Origin: Lachnospiraceae bacterium
Lineage (GTDB): Bacteria; Bacillota; Clostridia; Lachnospirales; Lachnospiraceae
DNA length: 5,196 nucleotides
Direction of reading: 5' to 3'
NCBI GenBank assembly: GCA_024695225.1
Contig: JAILIO010000062.1
Span: 1-5,196 of the forward strand
Of the stretch, positions 1-5,196 are shown piece after piece. Every line of letters starts with the position of its first letter. The first letter of the stretch is position 1. A program made the translations under genes and the position numbers. Below the pieces are notes generated by a model. The model was not told the origin of the DNA and did not search any database. It saw nothing but the letters and a program-made list of their open reading frames with translations.

Positions 1-3000
1 CATGTAGCCGTTATCCGTATCTCCAAACTTGTCTGCAGCTGTGCAGTACAGATCGCTTATGGAGGCTTCATAAATGTAGTACGAATATTTTACGGACCCT
101 TTGTAATTTCCCTTACCCTTTATGGTGACCACTGCATCCTGGGCTGCCTTTTTATTTTTGGAATAACTCAGGGTGTAATCTGTACCAAGGGTCAGGACAT
201 CATCACCGTCCTTTACGATCACGGTGTTCGGCTTGCCGCCCTTCTTGGAATATATGCCATTGCTGACATAGAACGAGAAATCACTGCCTTCTTCATCCGT
301 GAGTTTGCGGCCTTTTGTTATCTTAAAGGTTGCGGTCTTTGAGCCGCAGATATTGTATTCATTGTCATCCACAGCGGATATGACCATCTTCGCGGTGCCG
401 GGCCAGATGTTGCTCTGGTTTACATAACTCACTGTATATGAATCAGGATCCAGCGCATTTCCGTTGTTCACTCCGGGGATCGTCACAGTAACCTCCGGAG
501 TAATGGGGGCATGTGCATATACGAATCTGTTTGAGGAAAGGGTGATCTTTGCATCCGAAAGGGGATGATATGCCCCATCTCCCTCAGTTGATTCCACAAT
601 AAGGCTGACCTCAGTTTCCCCTTCCACGCTGCATTTCTCATTTTTCGGCCTGACGATCATAACATATTCACCGGCCTCATTTACGGCCGACAGTTCTTCA
701 GTGGTGCCCTCCTTCATATAGGTGACTGTCACCTGGTTTTTGGGCACATCCACCCCTGTATAATTATAGGTCATAACAGGCAGGGGCTTCTGGTTTTTCC
801 CTGTATAGGACACATATGTTTCTTCATCCGTGAGGATGTTCTCAGACGCGGTGGGAAGTCCTGCTTTTTGTATTGCAAATGAAAAGCTCTGGGCTTTATT
901 TCCCTTATACTCCCCTGTGAACTTAACCGTTACGGAAGCGTTGTCATTTGCCTTTTTGTTGTTCTTGTATGTGAGCTTGTAATCTTTTCCCAATGTCAAA
1001 AGCTTTGTGCCGTCGTATACCTTTATTTCGTTCTCTAAGGTTATTGCCTTTCCCTGCCAGACATAGGCTTCTGACAGTCCATTCACCCAGATTGAGCTGT
1101 CTTTTGCACTCTTTCCGCTATCGTTATCATATGTGGCGGTGGATACGGCTTCTCCCTCCACCTGCTCTTTTATCACCCGGGTTGTATCATCGTCTGAATA
1201 TTCAGAATTTACATCCAGTTCCTTGTCGATCCTGGTCAGTTCATCTGCGCTCTTTACGCCCTCAGGGAGAATGACGGGAATCTGGGCAAGGCTGTTTTTA
1301 TTGTCAATGGTAAAAGAAGTTGTGGATTTGATGTTGTCCAGTTCCGGGATCAGATAAAGCACCAGTTTATGACCGGCTTTCACAGTATATACAGTAGGAT
1401 GCAGATACAATGTATAATCATAGTAAGTGTCTTTATTTATGCTGTTTTTGACCGCTCCCTGAAGATCAAGAGCATTATATCCGGCATTGGGGGCAGGATC
1501 ATAACATTTAAGGCTCATAAAACCCTTTGTGATCATCACCTTTGTGCATGAGCTGGTTGTGTATTTCTCCTGACTCACCTGGTACAGATCCTTATTTGAA
1601 TTCTGAGCCATGAAATCTTTCTCATAATCCTTTTGGAAATAATATGAATCCAGTACGGTCCTGTTGAGGTCTGTGCCGTCATTTTCCTTGACGCAGGCGT
1701 CAAAGGATTCTTCACACACATCATAAAGCATCGCCCCAAATACCATCTGATCTTCCGATACATCCTCTGCTTTTATCCTGGCTGTTACTACAGGGATGCC
1801 GTTTATGGTGGTATCTGTATATATATTCTGGACCCAGGTTGCGTTATATGCAGTCTCTTCCGTTGATGCAGGCTTTAACGTGCCTTCGGGGAGGCTGTCA
1901 TAAAAACTGTCTATGTTGTAATACATATTTTCGGTGGTTCTCAGAGTCTGGTCTGAAGCCATGGGAACAGCAGGTGAAGCCGGACGACTGTTCTGGGATG
2001 TTTTAGTTATCTTCTGCTCATCTGTCCTGTTGGAACTCACTGTGAGATAATCATCGGAATCCCATTTATCCATGGAAACAAAAGTCTGATCCAGATTGTT
2101 CTGGGCTGTTACCGGCGCGAGTTCATCCAGTATCCCTGTATCTGCACCTTCCACCAGAAAATTGGTGAACCACAGGTTCAGGATGTCACGGTAGTTTCTC
2201 TCTGCTTTCTTTGTATCTATTACCATATTCTCCGGAGTAGTATGACCGTCCAGATGGAAGAGCATCCTGACTTCCTGACCTGAAGCGGTAAAAGCATTTT
2301 TCATTCTGTATGCCTGCATCGGTCTCACATTCCAGTCCTGAAGTCCCATTACGATCAGTCCCGGAACCTTTATTGTCTTCACTTCGGAAAAGTCCCTTTT
2401 ATTCCAGTAATCTCCCCAGCTGCCATTGAGTTTTCTCTGCCTGTCGATCACGTCATAAAGAAAACCGTTGTACAGGTCAAGAGTCCCATCCGGGCCATCA
2501 TTTACAGCCCCGTTTTCCCCGAAAAACCTGCTGGCACAGTGAGACGCAAGATCATCTGTGTAATTATAATCAGCGTAAATGCTTGCTCCCTGCTGATTCG
2601 TATATTCATACCAGCTTGATATGGCACATTCGGGGACCACGGTTTTCAATCCATCCACTCCGGTGGTTGCCACTTCATAAGCCATAGTCCCGTTGTAGGA
2701 AGCACCGTTCATTCCCACATTTCCATTGGCCCAGTCTGCTGCTATCTTAACTTTTCCGGACTTGTCTGTATAAGCTGCCCTGTCCCCGTGGATCCATTCG
2801 ATTATGTTCTTGAAGGCTGAAACCTCCGCCTGGCTGCCACAGGTCTCAAGTCCCTCTGAGCCTTTGGTTCCGATCCCTGCAGAAGTCACAACCGCAAAAC
2901 CTCTGACCAGAAAATAATCATAAAAATCCACTCCGGTCTGAAAATAACTTGTTTCATTTCCGTTTATCTGATACTTGTAGTGCCAGGTTTTGGTGGAATC

Positions 3001-3567
3001 CTGATCTTTTGCCCATTCAAGAGTATTGGTGCTACGCGTGCTCTGAGCGCGTTTCTTTGTGCCGGAAAAATACAGATTTTCTTCCTTAAAATCCTCCTGT
3101 TTCTGATATTGAAATATCTTGGACACGGAATTTTCCAGGGCATCCATTGTATATAGCTCGGAGGTCCCTCCAAAATAAGGACTCGCTTCAAAGATCGTGG
3201 GAGCCTTATAGTGGCCCTCAGCAGCTATTCGCGGCACCTGGACCACGGCCATGACCATATCATTGTAACCGTCCAGATCCGTGTCGTAATCAGTTTCCAC
3301 ATACACCGGAAATCTCAGGATAGTGCTGTTTTCATTGGTATACTCATCTGCGATAGCAGTAAAATTGATAATGGGTTTGGCCATGCCTTCGCTGTCAAAC
3401 TCCATCTCAGTCTTCTCAATAAATTTCTGTTCGGACTCCTGATCTTCGCCGACTGATACCGTTCCATAGGCGCTCTCTGTTTTCGCCAGGGCGTACTGTG
3501 GAAACTGTCCTGCCATCATTGCCCCTGCCAAAAGTAATGCCAGTGCCTTTCCATGCATTTTTCTCAT
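1..3567 (-). CDS. Exported Xaa-Pro dipeptidyl-peptidase, S15/PepX family, with C-terminal surface repeats (3' end cut by the window)
   Basis: The frame is open for 1189 codons and has no stop before the window edge, so the C-terminus is missing. The family removes X-Pro dipeptides from peptide N-termini. Domains: signal peptide 1-28; S15 catalytic core about 80-480; beta-rich PepX C-terminal domain about 545-770; acidic linker about 780-830; Ig-like or repeat modules from about 835 to the end. The nucleophile is Ser290 in GMNGASYNGTMAYEVATTG, which fits the PepX GxSYxG elbow. Asp411 lies in GLQDWNVRP and His442 in LDGHTTP, so the triad looks complete. IGTKGSEGLETCG (232-244) is also typical of PepX. 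Classical cytosolic PepX is about 760-800 residues with an N-terminal helical domain. Here that domain is replaced by a signal peptide, and a DxDxDxDGxxD loop (93-103) precedes the core. The ATG at 3567 is chosen for its Shine-Dalgarno site; Met4 is less well placed. An exported role in peptide scavenging is inferred. A CocE-like esterase is the alternative, but the core motifs favour PepX. Confidence 0.9.
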   Translation of the reverse strand, partial: MRKMHGKALALLLAGAMMAGQFPQYALAKTESAYGTVSVGEDQESEQKFIEKTEMEFDSEGMAKPIINFTAIADEYTNENSTILRFPVYVETDYDTDLDGYNDMVMAVVQVPRIAAEGHYKAPTIFEASPYFGGTSELYTMDALENSVSKIFQYQKQEDFKEENLYFSGTKKRAQSTRSTNTLEWAKDQDSTKTWHYKYQINGNETSYFQTGVDFYDYFLVRGFAVVTSAGIGTKGSEGLETCGSQAEVSAFKNIIEWIHGDRAAYTDKSGKVKIAADWANGNVGMNGASYNGTMAYEVATTGVDGLKTVVPECAISSWYEYTNQQGASIYADYNYTDDLASHCASRFFGENGAVNDGPDGTLDLYNGFLYDVIDRQRKLNGSWGDYWNKRDFSEVKTIKVPGLIVMGLQDWNVRPMQAYRMKNAFTASGQEVRMLFHLDGHTTPENMVIDTKKAERNYRDILNLWFTNFLVEGADTGILDELAPVTAQNNLDQTFVSMDKWDSDDYLTVSSNRTDEQKITKTSQNSRPASPAVPMASDQTLRTTENMYYNIDSFYDSLPEGTLKPASTEETAYNATWVQNIYTDTTINGIPVVTARIKAEDVSEDQMVFGAMLYDVCEESFDACVKENDGTDLNRTVLDSYYFQKDYEKDFMAQNSNKDLYQVSQEKYTTSSCTKVMITKGFMSLKCYDPAPNAGYNALDLQGAVKNSINKDTYYDYTLYLHPTVYTVKAGHKLVLYLIPELDNIKSTTSFTIDNKNSLAQIPVILPEGVKSADELTRIDKELDVNSEYSDDDTTRVIKEQVEGEAVSTATYDNDSGKSAKDSSIWVNGLSEAYVWQGKAITLENEIKVYDGTKLLTLGKDYKLTYKNNKKANDNASVTVKFTGEYKGNKAQSFSFAIQKAGLPTASENILTDEETYVSYTGKNQKPLPVMTYNYTGVDVPKNQVTVTYMKEGTTEELSAVNEAGEYVMIVRPKNEKCSVEGETEVSLIVESTEGDGAYHPLSDAKITLSSNRFVYAHAPITPEVTVTIPGVNNGNALDPDSYTVSYVNQSNIWPGTAKMVISAVDDNEYNICGSKTATFKITKGRKLTDEEGSDFSFYVSNGIYSKKGGKPNTVIVKDGDDVLTLGTDYTLSYSKNKKAAQDAVVTIKGKGNYKGSVKYSYYIYEASISDLYCTAADKFGDTDNGYM
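73..1050 (-). repeat. C-terminal beta-rich repeat modules of the peptidase
   Basis: Residues about 840-1165 form several Ig-like or surface modules. Two are clearly homologous: residues 851-899 (nt 1017-871) and 1120-1165 (nt 210-73). Both follow the pattern DG..LLTLG.DY.L.Y..NKKA....VT.K..G.YKG....S..I; for example KDYKLTYKNNKK pairs with TDYTLSYSKNKK. Two more divergent modules lie between them, about 917-990 and 1005-1084. Repeats of this style are common in large secreted proteins of Lachnospiraceae, where they probably act as spacers or adhesion modules. This last point is family knowledge and inference, not something seen here. Confidence 0.7.
3484..3567 (-). other. Sec signal peptide of the S15 peptidase
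   Basis: Residues 1-28 have a basic start (MRKMHGK), a hydrophobic core of about 13 residues (ALALLLAGAMMAG) and a polar tail ending in ALA before Lys29, which fits signal peptidase I cleavage after Ala28. There is no lipobox cysteine, so a lipoprotein is unlikely. Any cell-wall anchor such as LPXTG or an S-layer-type domain would lie in the missing C-terminus. Confidence 0.85.
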
Positions 3568-3572
3568 ATCGT

Positions 3573-3580
3573 CTCCCTCT
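3573..3580 (-). promoter_or_regulatory. Ribosome binding site of the S15 peptidase
   Basis: AGAGGGAG reads on the minus strand 5 nt upstream of the ATG at 3567. This supports that ATG over the in-frame ATG three codons later. Confidence 0.75.
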
Positions 3581-3642
3581 CTTTATCTCATGAATTTATA
3601 TGTTGTTTCATCTTTTATATATCGTCCGAGAATTCTTTACGC

Positions 3643-3670
3643 ATTATACTCTTATTGCCCACGAAAGCAA
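3643..3670 (-). promoter_or_regulatory. Predicted sigma-A promoter of the S15 peptidase
   Basis: On the minus strand a perfect TATAAT -10 box lies at 3648-3643. A weak -35 candidate, TTGCTT (3670-3665), sits 16 bp upstream. Transcription would begin near 3636, giving a leader of about 69 nt. I see no riboswitch-like fold in so short a leader. Confidence 0.55.
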
Positions 3671-3695
3671 CCACCTTCCCTTTTCATGGTATAAT
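3667..3695 (+). promoter_or_regulatory. Predicted extended -10 promoter of the xdhC operon
   Basis: TGGTATAAT (3687-3695) is a perfect -10 hexamer with the TGn extension. At the 17-bp position the -35 region reads GCAACC, a poor match to TTGACA, so the promoter would rely on the extended -10 or an activator. The predicted start is near 3702, with a leader of about 54 nt. Confidence 0.6.
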
Positions 3696-3743
3696 GAATG
3701 AGCGAGGAAAGCAAAGCACACCTGATCATATATAAACGAACAC

Positions 3744-3752
3744 AAGGAGAGG
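3744..3752 (+). promoter_or_regulatory. Ribosome binding site of xdhC
   Basis: AAGGAGAGG is a strong Shine-Dalgarno sequence. AAGGAG is 6 nt from the ATG at 3756, which fixes that start. Confidence 0.85.
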
Positions 3753-3755
3753 ATC

Positions 3756-4958
3756 ATGAGCTTAAAAGAATATCTGTATCATGTAAAACAGCATTCTGAA
3801 TACACAACATTCACCTTACTCACAGGAGAACACGCGGGTGAACGGTCCGTGACGCTCACAGATTCCTTTTCCCGTGCCAGGAGGAGGATCTCTTACGCTG
3901 ACGGAGAGGGGGCGTCACGCCCTCTGGTCACAGGATTTTCTGACGACAAAAACGGCACTTTTGAGGTAAACGACGAAAAGATCTATGTGGAACGGACTGT
4001 TGAACAGGACGAACTGGTGGTCCTCGGATGCGGACATGTTTCCATCCCGCTGATCATAATCGCCAACATGGCAGGTTTCAAGGTGACTGCGGTGGATGAC
4101 AGGGAAAAATATGTGGAAGACGCAAGGGAAGCTGGCGCAGATGATTGCGTATGCCGCCCCTTTAGCGAATTCCTGCAATATTACAGAGGCAATGACCACA
4201 CTTTTTTTGTGATAGTCACAAGGGAGCACAAATACGACGCCGAATGTCTGAGGGAATTGTTAAATAAACCCTGCGCATACATCGGCATGATGGGGGCCAA
4301 AAAGCGGGTGGCCGCAGTAAAAGAAAAACTCCTTTCCGAAGGTTTTTCCAAGGAAAGCTTTGATATTCTCCACACCCCCATCGGTCTTCCCATAAACTCA
4401 GACACTCCCCCGGAGATCGCAATTTCCATAATGGCAGAGATCATAAGGGAGCGTCACAAAAAGGAAAACATACGATGGCCGGACGACATCCTTGAAGAGA
4501 TCATCGGCCAGAATCACTACGCAGGACATTCCATCCTGTGCACCGTGGTTTCCAAAAAAGGAAGCGCCCCGAGAGAGATCGGCGCAAGGATGCTTGTGCG
4601 GGACGACGGAAAGGTTATAAATACCATAGGCGGTGGCCCCACTGAACTGTTCTTTATAAATAAATGCATGGAGATCTTCAGGTCGATCCAGGATTCCGGG
4701 TCTGTTCCCGGTTCCGATTCTATACACGATTCCGGGTCTATGCCAGATCTCGGATCTATGCCAGATTCCGGGTCTATGCCCAATTCCGATTCTATGCACG
4801 ATTCCGGAAAGACGGAAGGGTCTGACGGCAAAGAAGCTTTTGAGAAGAAGGCAGGGCTTCCCCTTCTGGTGGAAAGGGACCTGGGTAGTCCGGAGGCAGC
4901 AGCTGAGGGTGAATACTGCGGCGGCCTTATCAAAGTATTTTTGGAATGGGCCACATGA
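3756..4958 (+). CDS. xdhC: XdhC/CoxI-family molybdenum hydroxylase maturation protein
   Basis: The protein has 400 residues. XdhC proteins bind molybdenum cofactor and help insert its sulfurated form into xanthine-dehydrogenase-type enzymes in the cytoplasm. An N-terminal segment (1-85) resembles a degenerate CoxI module. It is followed by a Rossmann-type XdhC_C domain with LGCGHVSIPL (90-99), an acidic VDDRE at strand 2 (113-117), YIGMMGAKKRV (175-185) and HTPIGLPINSDTPPEIAISI (206-225). A recognisable CoxI domain follows: VSKKGSAPREIGARMLVRDDG (265-285, key residues G269, P272, G276), TIGGGPTE (290-297) and CGG (388-390). CoxI is more often N-terminal to the Rossmann domain, so the order here is reversed or duplicated. 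An Asp/Ser/Gly-rich repeat (313-351) splits the CoxI domain. The last codons overlap a 48-bp repeat. The nucleotidyltransferase start 158 bp downstream suggests a molybdenum-cofactor operon. The exact client enzyme cannot be told from this window; clostridial relatives often serve selenium-dependent hydroxylases. Confidence 0.88.
   Translation: MSLKEYLYHVKQHSEYTTFTLLTGEHAGERSVTLTDSFSRARRRISYADGEGASRPLVTGFSDDKNGTFEVNDEKIYVERTVEQDELVVLGCGHVSIPLIIIANMAGFKVTAVDDREKYVEDAREAGADDCVCRPFSEFLQYYRGNDHTFFVIVTREHKYDAECLRELLNKPCAYIGMMGAKKRVAAVKEKLLSEGFSKESFDILHTPIGLPINSDTPPEIAISIMAEIIRERHKKENIRWPDDILEEIIGQNHYAGHSILCTVVSKKGSAPREIGARMLVRDDGKVINTIGGGPTELFFINKCMEIFRSIQDSGSVPGSDSIHDSGSMPDLGSMPDSGSMPNSDSMHDSGKTEGSDGKEAFEKKAGLPLLVERDLGSPEAAAEGEYCGGLIKVFLEWAT
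4692..4808 (+). repeat. 18-bp in-frame minisatellite inside xdhC
   Basis: Six tandem 18-bp units start at 4692, 4710, 4728, 4746, 4764 and 4782, with a half unit at 4800-4808. The consensus is GATTCCGGGTCTATGCCA. They encode the hexapeptides DSGSVP, GSDSIH, DSGSMP, DLGSMP, DSGSMP and NSDSMH (residues 313-348), then DSG. The insert falls between the GGGPTE helix and the final strand with CGG, so it probably forms an exposed disordered loop. Unit length is a multiple of three, so changes in copy number would keep the frame. Confidence 0.9.
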
Positions 4959-5097
4959 GTTCATCAAAAATGGATCATCAAATTCTTTTTGGAATGGGCC
5001 GCATGAGTTCATCAGAAATGGATCATCAAAGCAGCTCGTCAGAAATGAATTATCAAAGTATTTTGGGAATGAGCCACATGAGTTCATCAAAAACAGA
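4927..5097 (+). repeat. 48-bp tandem repeat spanning the xdhC stop codon
   Basis: The units are 4927-4974, 4975-5022, a shortened 27-bp unit at 5023-5049, and 5050-5097. Units 1 and 2 match at 43 of 48 positions and units 1 and 4 at 44 of 48. The short unit equals a full unit with 21 bp removed from the middle. The shared core is TTTTTGGAATGGGCC followed by CATGAGTTCATCA. Unit 1 supplies the last xdhC codons (IKVFLEWAT and the TGA), so the array may have grown from the 3' end of xdhC, or a mobile repeat may have been taken into that end. All unit lengths are multiples of three. Confidence 0.9.
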
Positions 5098-5107
5098 TTG
5101 GAAATAA
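4955..5107 (+). CDS. Possible small Ser/Met-rich repeat ORF overlapping the xdhC stop (doubtful)
   Basis: An ORF of 50 codons starts at the ATG that overlaps the xdhC TGA (ATGA at 4955-4958) and ends with TAA at 5105-5107, just before the next gene. It reads MSSSKMDHQILFGMGRMSSSEMDHQ..., a 16-residue repeat of the form HQILFGMG(H/R)MSSS(K/E)MD. In its favour are the overlapping stop/start typical of coupled genes, the purine-rich GGAATGGG just upstream and the exact fit between two operon genes. Against it, the repeat is also open in another plus frame and on the minus strand, and all five differences between units 1 and 2 change the amino acid in this frame, so there is no sign of protein-level conservation. 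I do not recognise the product. An in-frame ATG at 4946 is an alternative start. Confidence 0.25.
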   Translation: MSSSKMDHQILFGMGRMSSSEMDHQSSSSEMNYQSILGMSHMSSSKTDWK

Positions 5108-5116
5108 TTGCATAAT

Positions 5117-5196
5117 ATGAAAGTCAAATATGCGGCACTTATAACAGCAGCGGGACTGTCCCGCAGGATGGGTGAGTTCAAGCCTTTGATAAAGCT
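5117..5196 (+). CDS. MobA/MocA-like nucleotidyltransferase, N-terminus only (3' end cut by the window)
   Basis: Only 26 codons are visible, but they contain the signature of the family: a short strand (YAALITAAG) running into the nucleotide-binding loop AAGLSRRMGEFKPLIK, which matches the AGxSxRMGxxKxL pattern. Family members join CTP or GTP to molybdopterin to make the dinucleotide cofactor. Next to xdhC, a MocA-type cytidylyltransferase for a xanthine-dehydrogenase-like enzyme is the likeliest role, but sugar-nucleotide and other NTP transferases share the motif. An in-frame TAA at 5105-5107 limits the start to the TTG at 5108 or the ATG at 5117. The ATG is preferred for its product, yet its ribosome site is weak (GGAAAT 11 nt upstream). 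Translation may depend on coupling with upstream genes. Confidence 0.8.
   Translation, partial: MKVKYAALITAAGLSRRMGEFKPLIK

Larger units (their letters stand above)
3642..3696. repeat. 8-bp inverted repeat containing both divergent -10 boxes
   Basis: CATTATAC (3642-3649) and GTATAATG (3689-3696) are perfect reverse complements separated by 39 bp. Each arm contains the TATAAT of one of the two divergent promoters. The symmetry centre is near 3669, where both -35 regions would overlap. The symmetry may be only a by-product of two consensus -10 boxes, though two matching flanking bases extend it to 8 bp. Confidence 0.6.

Noticed and set aside
993..1357. Two overlapping plus-strand ORFs of 93 and 74 codons
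   Set aside because: Antisense shadows of the repeat region of the S15 peptidase. The products are low-complexity and no ribosome site supports them.
3723..3740. AT-rich TGATCATATATAAA as a second promoter or operator
   Set aside because: It lies within the xdhC leader about 20 nt from the start codon. The 6-bp TGATCA palindrome is too short to support an operator.
3568..3755. A molybdenum-cofactor riboswitch ahead of xdhC
   Set aside because: The predicted leader is only about 54 nt, and I see no multi-stem fold that could form that element.
4398..5090. Minus-strand ORF of 230 codons opposite the xdhC 3' end
   Set aside because: It is antisense to a clear XdhC protein. Its length comes from the 18-bp and 48-bp repeats, which stay open because their lengths are multiples of three, and it shows no recognisable domain.
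4840..5115. Plus-strand ORF of 91 codons in a second frame, with repeats such as WNGPHEFIKNG
   Set aside because: Its first third overlaps conserved xdhC codons in another frame, it has no ribosome site, and it is explained by the codon-phased 48-bp repeat.
4956..5120. In the xdhC frame every stop up to 5120 is TGA (4956, 5004, 5046, 5070, 5079, 5118), suggesting selenocysteine readthrough
   Set aside because: Most of these TGAs simply recur with the repeat, no selenocysteine-type hairpin was evident just after the first one, and the CoxI domain already ends naturally at VFLEW.
5150..5164. Perfect hairpin GCGGGA-CTG-TCCCGC
   Set aside because: It lies inside the conserved AAGLSRR codons of the nucleotidyltransferase and has no U-tract, so it is neither a terminator nor a clear regulatory element.

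Overview
The window looks like chromosomal DNA from a Gram-positive anaerobe of the Clostridia, most likely Lachnospiraceae. The evidence is the strong AGGAG-type ribosome sites and TATAAT promoters, an exported peptidase with the kind of beta-rich surface repeats common in that family, and a clostridial-style molybdenum-enzyme maturation cluster. This placement is inferred from gene content and style, because no rRNA or other phylogenetic marker is present.

The layout is two divergent transcription units around one 188-bp intergenic region. On the minus strand, 3567 down to 1 is one uninterrupted reading frame of 1189 codons that runs off the left edge. It encodes an exported Xaa-Pro dipeptidyl-peptidase of the S15/PepX type: signal peptide, alpha/beta-hydrolase core with an intact Ser290-Asp411-His442 triad, a beta-rich PepX C-terminal domain, then at least 400 residues of Ig-like or surface repeat modules. 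On the plus strand, 3756-4958 encodes an XdhC/CoxI-family molybdenum hydroxylase maturation protein. It is followed closely by the start (5117 to the right edge) of a MobA/MocA-like nucleotidyltransferase, which in such clusters usually makes the molybdopterin dinucleotide cofactor. These two genes probably act together in loading molybdenum cofactor into a xanthine-dehydrogenase-like enzyme encoded to the right of the window.

The intergenic region (3568-3755) holds two face-to-face promoters. Their -10 boxes form a perfect 8-bp inverted repeat, and their -35 regions overlap at the centre.

The 3' part of the xdhC locus carries two unrelated repeat arrays. One is an in-frame 18-bp minisatellite (4692-4808) that inserts an Asp/Ser/Gly/Met/Pro-rich loop into the CoxI domain. 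The other is a 48-bp tandem repeat (4927-5097) that begins inside the last codons of xdhC, crosses its stop and fills the gap to the next gene. All of its units are multiples of three in length, and it contains a possible 50-codon ORF whose ATG overlaps the xdhC stop (ATGA). This repeat region is the least ordinary part of the window. I see no tRNA or rRNA gene, CRISPR array, transposase, riboswitch or clear intrinsic terminator.
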